Source: Clostridiales bacterium (GTDB lineage Bacteria > Bacillota > Clostridia > Lachnospirales > Lachnospiraceae). From it: a stretch of 64,000 nucleotides of DNA. Where the stretch lies: contig DUNO01000068.1 of the NCBI GenBank assembly GCA_012839295.1, forward strand, positions 30,537 to 94,536, written 5' to 3'. The position numbers were made by a program, and so were the translations under genes. Below the pieces are notes generated by a model. That model saw nothing but the letters and a program-made list of their open reading frames with translations, did no database searches and had not been told where the DNA came from. Shown in pieces: positions 8,996-16,991 of the stretch (positions are counted from its first letter, which is position 1; the number at the start of each line of letters is the position of its first letter).

Positions 8996-9604
8996 CTATC
9001 TTAAGCCATTTAATAAATGTACTGTAATTTTTTTATGCTCAGCATCCACGTCCAGGATACATTCTTTAATAGAAGGAATTAACAGCTCTTTTCCCTCCCC
9101 TGTTTTAACGACATAGACATCATTCGCCCCAGTTGCAAGGATTTCAGCCAGGGAGCCCAGGGTTTCGCCCTCATCCGTGATTACCTCGGAACCAATCAGG
9201 TCATAGATGAAATACTCTCCCTCTTCCAGCTTGACCGCATTTTCCCTGTCCACAAGCAGATCCCTTCCGCGGTATTTTTCTGCATCATTAATATCGTCAA
9301 TCCCTTTGAATTTTAAAATAACCATCTGCTTAAAGAATTTAACCCCCTCAATTTCTAAGGAAAGGAATTCATTTCCCTTTGGAATAAGTTCGTCTCCCTT
9401 GGGAATGGGTCCATTTTCTTTCAAAAGCCCATTTTCTTGTGACACAGGCCTCTTTCCCTGTGGATGCAGATTTTTCCCTGTATCCAGGAATACGGTCTTT
9501 AATTCCTTAAAACGGTTTACATCATCCGTGGTCGGAAATACCTTTACCTCGCCCTTGATTCCATGAGTGCTTGAAATCACTCCTACCCGCAAATAATTGT
9601 CCAT
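8996..9604 (-). CDS. rimM: 16S rRNA processing protein RimM
   Basis: Binds the 30S subunit (S19) and assists head maturation. The N-terminal [24 protein letters not shown] and the C-terminal PRC-barrel part (YRGRDLLV to [14 protein letters not shown]) match the family. The product is about 202 residues against a usual 165-175. The excess is one hydrophilic insertion of about 35 residues between DTGKN and LEIEGVKFF, made of near-repeats such as KENGPIPKG and ELIPKG. The start at 9602-9604 is chosen for GGAG 6 nt upstream. Confidence 0.96.
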   Translation of the reverse strand: MDNYLRVGVISSTHGIKGEVKVFPTTDDVNRFKELKTVFLDTGKNLHPQGKRPVSQENGLLKENGPIPKGDELIPKGNEFLSLEIEGVKFFKQMVILKFKGIDDINDAEKYRGRDLLVDRENAVKLEEGEYFIYDLIGSEVITDEGETLGSLAEILATGANDVYVVKTGEGKELLIPSIKECILDVDAEHKKITVHLLNGLR

Positions 9605-9692
9605 ACAAATCTCCATTCTGTAATCATGTTAAATCTATCTTCTCAGTCCTTACCCTGTTATATTCCATCCCTGTAAAAAACCCTTCCAGATG

Positions 9693-9757
9693 AAAAAAGA
9701 AGCTCTCTACTATGCCATTAGGAAAATACATTCTCATGGGACATAACAGACAGCTTC
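9693..9757 (-). terminator. intrinsic terminator after khpA
   Basis: GAAGCT (9699-9704) pairs with AGCTTC (9752-9757), extended inward by an imperfect stem (TCTACTATGCC against GGACATAACAGA). On the minus strand TTTTTT follows the stem. It ends the ylxM-ffh-rpsP-khpA unit. No clear promoter for rimM was found in the rest of this 178-bp gap. Confidence 0.75.
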
Positions 9758-9794
9758 CTTGATCCTGTAAAGGAAACTTTGCAGTTGCATTTAC

Positions 9795-10025
9795 TTATTG
9801 TAAAATCTCAACTATTACCTTTTTATCATCCTTTGTTGCGGCTGCTTTAACAACGGTACGAATGGATTTTGCAATACGGCCTTGTTTGCCGATTACTTTC
9901 CCCATATCCTCAGAAGCGACTTTTAATTCCACAACAATTGCCTTATCGGTTTCCTTTTCCGTAACTACAACCTCATCGGGATGATCAACGAGTGATTTAG
10001 CGATTACTTCGACTAATTCCTTCAT
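9795..10025 (-). CDS. khpA: KH-domain RNA-binding protein KhpA
   Basis: 76-residue single KH domain protein (Bacillus YlqC). It begins MKELVEVIAKSLVDHPDEV and holds the KH signature GKVIGKQGRIAKSIRTVVKA. The family forms a complex with KhpB that binds many RNAs and affects cell elongation in streptococci. The start at 10023-10025 is preferred because GGAGG lies 8 nt upstream; the ATG two codons earlier leaves only 2 nt. It follows rpsP by 21 bp, the usual arrangement. Confidence 0.97.
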   Translation of the reverse strand: MKELVEVIAKSLVDHPDEVVVTEKETDKAIVVELKVASEDMGKVIGKQGRIAKSIRTVVKAAATKDDKKVIVEILQ

Positions 10026-10046
10026 TCTCATTACCTCCGATATTTA

Positions 10047-10289
10047 TTATAGAATACCAGCGTTCTTGAAGATTTTACCTACAGTATCTGTTGGCTGTGC
10101 ACCATTTGCTAACCACTTCTTTGCAGCTTCTGCATTTACGTTGAAAGCACTCGGATCCTTAGTCGGATCATAGGTACCGATTTCCTCAATAAATCTACCA
10201 TCTCTTGGTGTTCTGGAATCAGATACAACGATTCTATAGAAAGGAGCCTTTTTCTGTCCCATTCTCTTTAACCTAATCTTTACTGCCAT
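10047..10289 (-). CDS. rpsP: 30S ribosomal protein S16
   Basis: 80 residues with the characteristic [20 protein letters not shown] start and [11 protein letters not shown] and KNAGIL segments. Primary 16S rRNA binding protein required for 30S assembly. A GGAGGTG ribosome binding site precedes the ATG. It lies between ffh (151 bp upstream) and khpA. Confidence 0.99.
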   Translation of the reverse strand: MAVKIRLKRMGQKKAPFYRIVVSDSRTPRDGRFIEEIGTYDPTKDPSAFNVNAEAAKKWLANGAQPTDTVGKIFKNAGIL

Positions 10290-10440
10290 TTTAAATTCAC
10301 CTCCTTAAATATTTAATACACATTTATTATTAAAAACAAGCAACCCTATCATTACATGCAAAATTCTTTGCGGTAATTTTATTGGTTAACCTATTCTAAT
10401 ACCGAGTGACATGCTCCGGGGCTTTTGCGGTTTAGACCCT

Positions 10441-11793
10441 TTAAAATCCAAAGGGCATACGGAATTTTCCCATGCCTCCGCGTTTTCCTTTACCGCCCAT
10501 CATACCGGAAAATTGCTTCATCATTTTTTTCGATTGTTCAAATTGCTTCACCAGCGCATTTACCTCGCTGATATCCACACCGGCTCCGGCGGCAATCCTC
10601 TTCTTACGGGACGGATTTAAGATGTCCGGGTTGGAACGTTCCGCCTTTGTCATGGAATAAATGATTGCCTCGGGCTTCGACAAAGCATCCTCATCAATTT
10701 CTACATCCTTAAGCTGCTTATTCATACCTGGCAGCATGCTGAGCATATCGCCTAAGCCGCCCATCTTTTTCACCTGCTGCATCTGTTCCAGGAAATCGTT
10801 AAAGTCAAACTCAGCCTTTTTCAGCTTGCGTTCCATTTCCCTGGCCTTTGTTTCATCAAATTCAGCCTGCGCCTTATCAATTAAAGTCAGGATGTCTCCC
10901 ATTCCAAGGATACGGGAGGCCATACGGTCCGGATAGAACTGCTCCAGGTCTGTCAGCTTCTCTCCCATACCTGCATATAATATGGGCCTTCCGGTCACGG
11001 CACGGATGGATAAGGCCGCACCACCCCTGGTATCGCCGTCCAGCTTTGTCAAAATGACACCGTCAATGGACAGCTTCTCATTAAACATCTCGGATACATT
11101 GACTGCATCCTGGCCTGTCATTGCATCAACCACCAAAATAGTCTGATGCACCGTAAGGTTATTCTTAATCTCCTGCAGCTCCTCCATCATCGCTTCATCG
11201 ATATGGAGCCGTCCTGCAGTATCGAGGATTACTACGTTAAAGCTGTTTTTCTCAGCATGCTCCAGGGCTGCCTTTGCAATATTAAGGGGTTTATGCTTAT
11301 CACCCATTGCAAATACTGGAACACCCTGCTTATCACCGTTGATTTTCAACTGGTCGATTGCCGCAGGCCTGTAGATGTCACAGGCTACCAGCAAAGGCCG
11401 TCTGCCCTTGGATTTTAGCTTGCCCGCCAGCTTTGCAACCGTGGTGGTCTTACCGGCACCTTGAAGGCCGCACATCATAACCAGGGTTATTTCATTGCTT
11501 GGCTTTAACTGGAGCTCGACAGTCTCCTCACCAAGTAATTTGACCATCTCTTCGTTAACAATCTTGATAACCATCTGGCCGGGAGTTAAGCTGTTAAGCA
11601 CATCCTGTCCAACGGCACGCTCCTGGATTGTATTTATGAAATTTTTAACCACCTTGAAGTTAACGTCGGCTTCCAACAATGCCATCTTAACTTCTTTTAA
11701 CGCCACCTTAACATCAGCCTCGGAAAGTCTTCCCTTCCCTTTCAGGTTTTTGAATATGTTCTGCAGCTTATCGGATAAATTTTCAAATGCCAT
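10441..11793 (-). CDS. ffh: signal recognition particle protein Ffh
   Basis: GTPase subunit of SRP that binds signal sequences and the 4.5S/6S-type SRP RNA and docks to FtsY. The N domain is followed by the G domain with GLQGAGKTTT (109-118), the DTAGRLHID and TKLDGDTRGGAAL motifs, and a Met-rich M domain ending MMGGKGKRGGMGKFRMPFGF. 450 residues is normal. GGAGAT precedes the ATG. A 15-bp palindrome lies just upstream of the ribosome binding site. Confidence 0.99.
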   Translation of the reverse strand: MAFENLSDKLQNIFKNLKGKGRLSEADVKVALKEVKMALLEADVNFKVVKNFINTIQERAVGQDVLNSLTPGQMVIKIVNEEMVKLLGEETVELQLKPSNEITLVMMCGLQGAGKTTTVAKLAGKLKSKGRRPLLVACDIYRPAAIDQLKINGDKQGVPVFAMGDKHKPLNIAKAALEHAEKNSFNVVILDTAGRLHIDEAMMEELQEIKNNLTVHQTILVVDAMTGQDAVNVSEMFNEKLSIDGVILTKLDGDTRGGAALSIRAVTGRPILYAGMGEKLTDLEQFYPDRMASRILGMGDILTLIDKAQAEFDETKAREMERKLKKAEFDFNDFLEQMQQVKKMGGLGDMLSMLPGMNKQLKDVEIDEDALSKPEAIIYSMTKAERSNPDILNPSRKKRIAAGAGVDISEVNALVKQFEQSKKMMKQFSGMMGGKGKRGGMGKFRMPFGF

Positions 11794-11808
11794 GTAAATC
11801 TCCTTTCC

Positions 11809-11823
11809 ATCACCCGGGGTGAT
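11809..11823 (-). promoter_or_regulatory. palindrome just upstream of the ffh ribosome binding site
   Basis: ATCACCC and GGGTGAT flank one central G. As RNA it would be a tight 7-bp stem with almost no loop; as DNA it could be a protein site. No regulator can be named. Confidence 0.35.
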
Positions 11824-11884
11824 TTACCTCTTCCAGAAAAGGATCGCTGTCTTTTCTTAAATGAAATACTGTCACATTAATATC

Positions 11885-12004
11885 TATTAGAATACGTTCT
11901 TATTTGTAATTCCGTTAATATATCTTCTTTAATAATTGCTTTAATTGATGTCTTTAATTAAGGTGTTAATACATTTTCTTTATAATTCCTTTAATATGTC
12001 TTCT
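11885..12004 (-). repeat. imperfect duplication of the 3' end of ylxM
   Basis: The last codons of ylxM (minus strand GAAGACATATTAAAGGAATTA, roughly 11981-12002) recur at about 11909-11931 as GAAGATATATTAACGGAATTA, with similar flanking bases over about 45 bp. The second copy lies after the stop codon in the AT-rich ylxM-ffh spacer. It looks like an old tandem duplication. Confidence 0.5.
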
Positions 12005-12381
12005 GCCAAGCTTGTAATAGTGCCCAGCTGCTTCCAAGTCATGGCCGTCTCCTCCGGGGCTTTATCCCTTGAATTTGAGATATCCGCAACAATTTCTTTC
12101 ATATGGGCCACTTTATCTTTGATGGTCTGGAACTTCTTCATCAAACCAAGCTTTGCCTCATAGCCCTTCAGCTCCAGGGTACAACGCCTCACAATATCGT
12201 AAACGCCCTGCCTGCTGATTCCCTGCTCCGTGGCTATTTCACTCAAGGATAAGTCGTTCAATACATAATCCTCAAAGATCCGCTTTTTATGATCGCTTAA
12301 TAACTCACCATAGAAATCATATAAAATGGATTGTAATACAATTTCCTCCAGCTTATCAAGCTGTGCTTCGTTCTGCTTCAC
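11980..12381 (-). CDS. ylxM: YlxM family DNA-binding protein
   Basis: Helix-turn-helix protein that resembles region 4 of sigma factors and is nearly always encoded beside ffh; in streptococci it stimulates SRP activity. ILYDFYGELLSDHKK and LSEIATEQGISRQGVYDIVRR (the HTH) match. The open frame extends upstream to a TTG that falls in the promoter spacer, so it cannot be the start. The GTG at 12379-12381 (VKQNEAQ) is chosen; AGGTGG lies about 8 nt upstream inside the 3' arm of a hairpin. About 133 residues. Confidence 0.93.
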   Translation of the reverse strand: MKQNEAQLDKLEEIVLQSILYDFYGELLSDHKKRIFEDYVLNDLSLSEIATEQGISRQGVYDIVRRCTLELKGYEAKLGLMKKFQTIKDKVAHMKEIVADISNSRDKAPEETAMTWKQLGTITSLAEDILKEL

Positions 12382-12388
12382 AAAAACC

Positions 12389-12421
12389 ACCACCTGTAAA
12401 GGAATTTTCTTTACAGGTGGT
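12389..12421 (-). promoter_or_regulatory. 13-bp inverted repeat at the ylxM transcription and translation start
   Basis: ACCACCTGTAAAG (12389-12401) and CTTTACAGGTGGT (12409-12421) are perfect inverted complements around a 7-base spacer. The repeat begins directly after the -10 box and its downstream arm holds the AGGTGG ribosome binding site of the GTG start, followed by GGTTTTTG. It may be a DNA operator over the start point or an mRNA 5' hairpin that hides the ribosome binding site. Confidence 0.75.
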
Positions 12422-12450
12422 AGTATACCCAATTATATGAATCTTGTCAA
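12422..12450 (-). promoter_or_regulatory. strong sigma-A promoter for ylxM-ffh-rpsP-khpA
   Basis: TTGACA (12445-12450) and TATACT (12422-12427) on the minus strand with 17-bp spacing, a near-consensus promoter. Expected start about 12415, giving a leader of only some 35 nt before the ylxM GTG. Confidence 0.85.
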
Positions 12451-12469
12451 GCATAATCTTGATATAAAG

Positions 12470-12499
12470 TTATGAGAAGTTGCACTTTACTTCTCATAA
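12470..12499 (-). terminator. probable terminator hairpin after the blaR1-type gene
   Basis: TTATGAGAAG and CTTCTCATAA form a perfect 10-bp stem around a 10-base loop. The run after it on the minus strand is only ACTTTA, so efficiency is doubtful. The 195-bp spacer also holds GGCGC/GCGCC (about 12502-12517) and ATTGAT/ATCAAT short hairpins. Confidence 0.45.
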
Positions 12500-12645
12500 A
12501 AGGCGCCGCATTTGCGCCGTGCATCCCGATTATAGAAAGATGTACTTTCTTTTTATAATATGAATGTCACTTTTATTGATACTAAGGTCAGGATTATTAA
12601 TATAAAGGTCACCTTTCTATTGATATGGAAATCAATTTTCCTATC

Positions 12646-14859
12646 TTAATGTCCAAAGCCTTCTATCTTCCACCCTGTCTGAGGTGATTCATAAACCATG
12701 CTGCAATCCCAAAACTGCTCCCCGTTGTTCATGGTTTGTTCCTTCTCATATTGAAGGTCCACATAGACCCGGAAGGTTTTGGTGTCCTTATCCGGTTCTC
12801 CGACTGGTTCAACCTTTGACAGCTTTGCGGATTTCAGGTTAAAATTTGATTTTGTTGACCCCATAACGGCATTTATAAAAGGCAGTTCGACCCCTTCATT
12901 GAATAGCTCCTCATCCCTCATATTGACGGATAAATTATCAAGCAGGGTTTTCTTCGACATACAGTATTTTGCAGTCACGGAATCTTCTTTATCCAAAGCC
13001 CTGAAATATTCTTCAATAATCTGTTCCGGCTCCAGCAAAGACAGTTTTTCTTCTTCAGCGCCCCTCTTGACTTTGTCCGCAAGCCAGCCATTAACGGTCT
13101 GTCCTGTCACTTCCTCAAAGCTGTTTCCTTTCAGGCTGCAGGCGTTAAAGGTACTGTGCCTCCCGGCACTGATGAAGGCTCCGATAATTTTACCTCCGCT
13201 TTTTACGGCAATTCCCCTGCAGTCCTGGATCGGATAAAACTTCTGGGGCAAGCTCTCATGGACTTTATAAATTTCAATGTCAAGGTCGGCGGTATTGGAA
13301 TATGGGCTCATGTCAAGGCCGATATCCTTTGATAGCTCATTGTGATAGGCAAAATAATATGGATTTGGTTGAAAGTCGGACAGGGTATTGATGTCGCCCA
13401 GCTTATTTTTCATCCCATTTATCTGGTAATCAAGGGTCCATCCATAGGCTTTGAACAATGCTGCGGCATCCCTGCCTGCTATGTCGAAGGTAATATCCGC
13501 ATGCTCTAATAGTGAATCAACATAGCGTGCGAAATCTGTCCCTATGTCGGAAAGGCCGCCGTCTCTTCCGATATAGGCCTTCTCATAGAGAGTATCATAG
13601 TAAAGCTGGCAGCTGTATCCGCCGGTCCTATTTGACACTTCAATCTGGTACTGGTTCGTATGATTGTTTTCCAGGTCATCCTTATAATCGGAGGCTTTGC
13701 TTTCCCTTATGCTCCTGTCAATGTATGACACTGCCTGGAGATCGGTTGTTTCAAAGATATCTGAGGATGCAAAGCCTTTATTTCCGGAAAGAAGTGAAAT
13801 TTTTACTGTATCGTATTCTGTGGTATAAGCAGCTTCCGGGGTTACGGAAGAATCGGATGCCTCCCAAATTGGCGTATCACTTTGGCTGCCCGGGATATTT
13901 TGGTCAGCAGGGGTTATTTCTGTCTGTCTGCTGATGATAAGCACGAGGCTGACCGTGGCGACAATTATGATCGCCATAACGCTTACCCAGAATCTGGGCT
14001 TTTTATAATGCAGCACATTTTTCACTCTTTCTTTTACGCCTGTTTCACCAAAGGCGAGGGGGCTTAGCAATCCGCTTCTCTTGACCGACAGCGCCAGCAG
14101 GGAGCTGGCATAATCACTCCGGACGTCAGAGGCATAGCCCTTCATGACGCTCTCATCCGCGGATAACTCCATGTCCTTTACCATAAGCCCATAGGAAAGC
14201 CATACAAGGGGATTAAACCAATGCAGGGCTGTGACCAAAAAGGCCAGGGGCTTTATCAGATGATCGCGGCGTCTGATATGGGCTTGCTCATGGGCCACGA
14301 CATACTCCAGCTCATTTTCACCCAGCCCTGTAGGGACGTAGATCCTGATGCGGATAAAGCCCAGCACGAAGGGGGTTTTGATCAGATCCGTTTCATAAAT
14401 ATTGTCTTTGATACGGATCGCGGTCATGATCCGTCTTTTTAAATGCAGATAACTGATAATCCCATAGAGCAGGAGCACAAGAACGCCAGCCAGCCAAAGT
14501 ACGGCTCCAAGCTCCAGCAGGATTTGGATGGGATTTACGCTGCTTACGGGATTAACCGGAGGCAGGGAGGTTTCAATGGCGTTATTTACAGTCCTGTCAA
14601 TGGCCGGAACCCCGCTGTTTATGGAGGGCTGTCCGGAATATACAATATCCTGGGGTATGGTCTGGGGCTGCACGGGAACGGCGCTTACCGGCAGTTGGAT
14701 CGTAAAGGGGCAGATGAGGCGGAAAAACACCACAGCCCAAAGGGCGTAGGAATATATTTTCGGAGCCTTTTTAAGAGCCAGGCGGATCACTATGACGATC
14801 AGGGCAACATAGCCTGCGCTAATGCTCATATTTAGAATCTCAATAAACCATTTGCTCAT
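12646..14859 (-). CDS. BlaR1/MecR1-type M56 metallopeptidase sensor
   Basis: Membrane sensor-protease expected to inactivate its partner repressor BlaI. The 737-residue protein has N-terminal membrane helices, the zinc motif HEQAH (190-194) with the downstream glutamate in MELSADE, and another helix near residues 288-310. The extracellular C-terminal half is not a penicillin-binding domain; it lacks an SxxK/KTG set and ends in a region resembling the DUF4829-type lipoprotein fold. The signal is therefore unknown and beta-lactam sensing should not be assumed. The start overlaps the blaI stop by 4 bp. Confidence 0.88.
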   Translation of the reverse strand: MSKWFIEILNMSISAGYVALIVIVIRLALKKAPKIYSYALWAVVFFRLICPFTIQLPVSAVPVQPQTIPQDIVYSGQPSINSGVPAIDRTVNNAIETSLPPVNPVSSVNPIQILLELGAVLWLAGVLVLLLYGIISYLHLKRRIMTAIRIKDNIYETDLIKTPFVLGFIRIRIYVPTGLGENELEYVVAHEQAHIRRRDHLIKPLAFLVTALHWFNPLVWLSYGLMVKDMELSADESVMKGYASDVRSDYASSLLALSVKRSGLLSPLAFGETGVKERVKNVLHYKKPRFWVSVMAIIIVATVSLVLIISRQTEITPADQNIPGSQSDTPIWEASDSSVTPEAAYTTEYDTVKISLLSGNKGFASSDIFETTDLQAVSYIDRSIRESKASDYKDDLENNHTNQYQIEVSNRTGGYSCQLYYDTLYEKAYIGRDGGLSDIGTDFARYVDSLLEHADITFDIAGRDAAALFKAYGWTLDYQINGMKNKLGDINTLSDFQPNPYYFAYHNELSKDIGLDMSPYSNTADLDIEIYKVHESLPQKFYPIQDCRGIAVKSGGKIIGAFISAGRHSTFNACSLKGNSFEEVTGQTVNGWLADKVKRGAEEEKLSLLEPEQIIEEYFRALDKEDSVTAKYCMSKKTLLDNLSVNMRDEELFNEGVELPFINAVMGSTKSNFNLKSAKLSKVEPVGEPDKDTKTFRVYVDLQYEKEQTMNNGEQFWDCSMVYESPQTGWKIEGFGH

Positions 14860-15215
14860 TTTGCCGCCTCCTCAATCATTTTCTTGATTTGTTCCGCCTC
14901 ACTTTGTGTGAGCCTCTTGTTTTGTAAAAATGCAGCCACAAAGGAGGGCAATGAATTATCAAAAGCCTTTTCCAGCAGCTGCTCGCTCTCGTATCTTTGT
15001 ACCTGGATGCGTTTGACAAGAGAAGTCACGACGGCATTTTCGTTCTTTAACACACCCCGCTCTGACAGACGTTTAATAACCGAGTAGGTGGTGGATTTCT
15101 TCCAGCCAAATTCGCTTTGGCACAGCCTGACCAGCTCTGTCGAGTTGACCGGTTCTTTTTCCCAGACAATGGACATAAAGCGGTATTCGGCGTCAAATAT
15201 TTTTAAGCTCTCCAT
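14856..15215 (-). CDS. BlaI/MecI/CopY family transcriptional repressor
   Basis: 119-residue winged-helix repressor that starts MESLKIFDAEYRFMSIVWE and continues with the family pattern VNSTELV, WKKSTTYSVIKRLSERG and a C-terminal dimerisation helix. The start is preceded by a family 1 repeat; an in-frame extension of seven residues exists. It is coupled (ATGA overlap) to the M56 protease and lies beneath a large palindromic operator, so the pair is probably autoregulated. Confidence 0.92.
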   Translation of the reverse strand: MESLKIFDAEYRFMSIVWEKEPVNSTELVRLCQSEFGWKKSTTYSVIKRLSERGVLKNENAVVTSLVKRIQVQRYESEQLLEKAFDNSLPSFVAAFLQNKRLTQSEAEQIKKMIEEAAK

Positions 15216-15220
15216 TTTGA

Positions 15221-15260
15221 TACCCCTGCCTTTCAATTTTTTTGGTGCCCTATTCTAAAA
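15221..15260 (-). repeat. start-codon-proximal repeat, family 1, diverged copy 3 (blaI)
   Basis: On the minus strand TTTTAGAATAGGGCACC, then AAATTGAAAGGCAGGGGTATC six bases before the ATG, aligns with the trmD and pgm copies (TTTTTGAATAGGCCATC, then GTGAAAGGCACGGGTATAAC). The stem half upstream has been replaced by the blaI operator. Confidence 0.6.
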
Positions 15261-15302
15261 GTCGAATGCGTTAGACCTTATTATAAGTCTAACGCATTCG
15301 AC
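15261..15302 (-). promoter_or_regulatory. palindromic operator of the blaI-blaR1-type pair
   Basis: GTCGAATGCGTTAGAC (15261-15276) and GTCTAACGCATTCGAC (15287-15302) are perfect 16-bp inverted complements around CTTATTATAA. Each arm is itself a near-palindrome (GTC...AAYGCRTT...GAC), so two repressor dimer sites are likely. A TATAAT lies in the centre on the minus strand. Location just upstream of blaI supports autoregulation. Confidence 0.85.
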
Positions 15303-15315
15303 CTGCATTTGTCAA
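15286..15315 (-). promoter_or_regulatory. candidate promoter of the blaI-blaR1-type pair
   Basis: TTGACA at 15310-15315 with TAGACT at 15286-15291 (18 bp) on the minus strand. The -10 box lies inside the operator arm, so repressor binding would block it. The TATAAT at 15280-15285 is 24 bp from TTGACA, too far for a standard promoter, and may work with a weaker -35. Confidence 0.5.
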
Positions 15316-15327
15316 GAAGGAAGTTTA

Positions 15328-16104
15328 TCAAGACCCTGTGGATTTATAATGCCTCATTCCAACCCTCCATAGCAGGTAGCTGGGCAGCAGGAACAGGCAG
15401 CCCAGGACGGGAAGGAGCATGTACCACTGCCGGTCCGTCCTGCCGGTAAGGTACAGGAAGGGATAGTACTGGAATAATGTATATGGAACCAGATAGGTAC
15501 AAAAGCGGAATACGCCTTTTCCATAGACGTCCAGAGGATATTTTCCATATTCCCTTGCCCCGTCGGTTAATATATTCATAAACTCCAAGCCCTCTATCGT
15601 AAAAAAGCAGATGCTTGCATAGATCAGGAACAGGCAGCCAAAAACCACGCTTCCGCCCAGCACCATCAGCAGCAATGTGACCGTCCTTTTCATATCCCAT
15701 TGGACATCGGATTTTGTGATTCCATAGGCAAACATAACGAGAGCCTGGAGCATCCTCCCGATCCGGGTAAATTCCAGCTTTCCCGAAACCACCTGGAAAA
15801 TACAGCTGCGCGGCCTAAGGAGCATACGGTCGAATTCACAATTACTGATTGTGCCTGCAAACATATCAAAGCCCCTCATGAACATCTCGGCAATGGAATA
15901 AGACATTAATATTATCCCGTAACACAGGACCACGTCACTAAGGCCGTATCCCTTCACCTCGTGAAAACGCTGGAGCAGGAAAAGAACTCCCAGAAACACA
16001 TTAAAGGAAACCAGAAACTGTCCAATTGTCGTAAACAGGAAGGATAGCTTATACTGCATGGCTATCTTTAAATGCATCACAAAAAACTTGAAATATAATC
16101 TCAT
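15328..16104 (-). CDS. ABC-2 family transporter permease (DUF990-like)
   Basis: 258-residue membrane protein with about six helices, of the ABC2_membrane_6/DUF990 type. Family features are FDRMLLRPRSCIFQVV and the central glycine-rich helix LMVLGGSVVFGCLFLIY. It would form the export channel with the permease and ATPase encoded just upstream. The substrate is unknown. It ends 112 bp before the blaI start, across the operator. Confidence 0.87.
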   Translation of the reverse strand: MRLYFKFFVMHLKIAMQYKLSFLFTTIGQFLVSFNVFLGVLFLLQRFHEVKGYGLSDVVLCYGIILMSYSIAEMFMRGFDMFAGTISNCEFDRMLLRPRSCIFQVVSGKLEFTRIGRMLQALVMFAYGITKSDVQWDMKRTVTLLLMVLGGSVVFGCLFLIYASICFFTIEGLEFMNILTDGAREYGKYPLDVYGKGVFRFCTYLVPYTLFQYYPFLYLTGRTDRQWYMLLPVLGCLFLLPSYLLWRVGMRHYKSTGS

Positions 16105-16114
16105 ACTACCTCCC

Positions 16115-16945
16115 TTATCCGCCTTGTATGACTACCCGCTTTAAAGCGGCAGCCGTCAGCCTTTTGCCAAGCCATACCAGGGCTATATACCAGAACAGCT
16201 GCAGTCCTGCCCTTGTATAGATTTCCATCCCGCTGATATCCCCCGAGTAGATCCTAAAAGGGACGTTCTGCATGGAAGCAAAGGGAAGCAGCTCTATAAG
16301 CTGCCTGAACCCCTCCGGTAAAAAAGGCAGGGGAACCACGGAACCGGATAAAAATTCTACCATTGATATGGCAACCATCCTGATGCCCACCGGTGAATAG
16401 GTATAAAATGTGGCAATGTACACCAGCATACAAAAAGCCACTACAACCAGGAAGCCAAGGAGGCCTGTAATAAGAAACCATAATCCGGCCTTTGGGCTTG
16501 CCGGCAATCTCATCCCATAGGGTGCAGGTAAAAAGGCGGCAACAATAAGGATGGGCAAACATCGGAGGACCGCTTTTGATAACCGATTTGCCATACTTCT
16601 AAAAAACCACATAACATAGAGGTCTGTGGGTCTGCATAATTCATACGCAATCCCGCCGTCCGTGATGGTATGGAAGATATCATTTTCTAAAAACCAGGTC
16701 ATGAACAAGGCCAGTAATGCCTGCTGCAGCCAGATATAGGAGGACAGCGCCTCCCTTGTCATAGGAAAGGCTCCTGGATTCACCTCATAAAATGCCCGGA
16801 ATACCAATATCTCCATGAACCCCCAGGCAAACTGTGTAATGACTCCCGCAAAGGCAGCCGCCCTGTATTGTAATCCGGCCAGAAAACGCATCCGAAAGAA
16901 GGACATGTATTTCTGGTACCGGAAAATACCGTTTATCTTGCCCAT
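16115..16945 (-). CDS. ABC-2 family transporter permease (DUF990-like)
   Basis: 276-residue partner of the next permease, with the same architecture. LCRPTDLYVMWFFRS corresponds to the LLRPRS motif of its neighbour, and the FLSGSVVPLPFLPEGFR loop is typical of the family. The start at 16943-16945 (MGKINGIF) has an AGGAGAG ribosome binding site; upstream in-frame codons overlap the ATPase gene and are not used. Ten bases separate it from the next permease, implying a cotranscribed exporter. Confidence 0.88.
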   Translation of the reverse strand: MGKINGIFRYQKYMSFFRMRFLAGLQYRAAAFAGVITQFAWGFMEILVFRAFYEVNPGAFPMTREALSSYIWLQQALLALFMTWFLENDIFHTITDGGIAYELCRPTDLYVMWFFRSMANRLSKAVLRCLPILIVAAFLPAPYGMRLPASPKAGLWFLITGLLGFLVVVAFCMLVYIATFYTYSPVGIRMVAISMVEFLSGSVVPLPFLPEGFRQLIELLPFASMQNVPFRIYSGDISGMEIYTRAGLQLFWYIALVWLGKRLTAAALKRVVIQGG

Positions 16946-16991
16946 ATAATCTCTCCTTTCTAAGGATAATGAACAAAACTTAATACCACCC

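Noticed and set aside
12646..14859. Beta-lactam resistance regulator
   Set aside because: The sensor domain lacks penicillin-binding motifs and no beta-lactamase gene is nearby, so only the BlaR1/M56 architecture is claimed.
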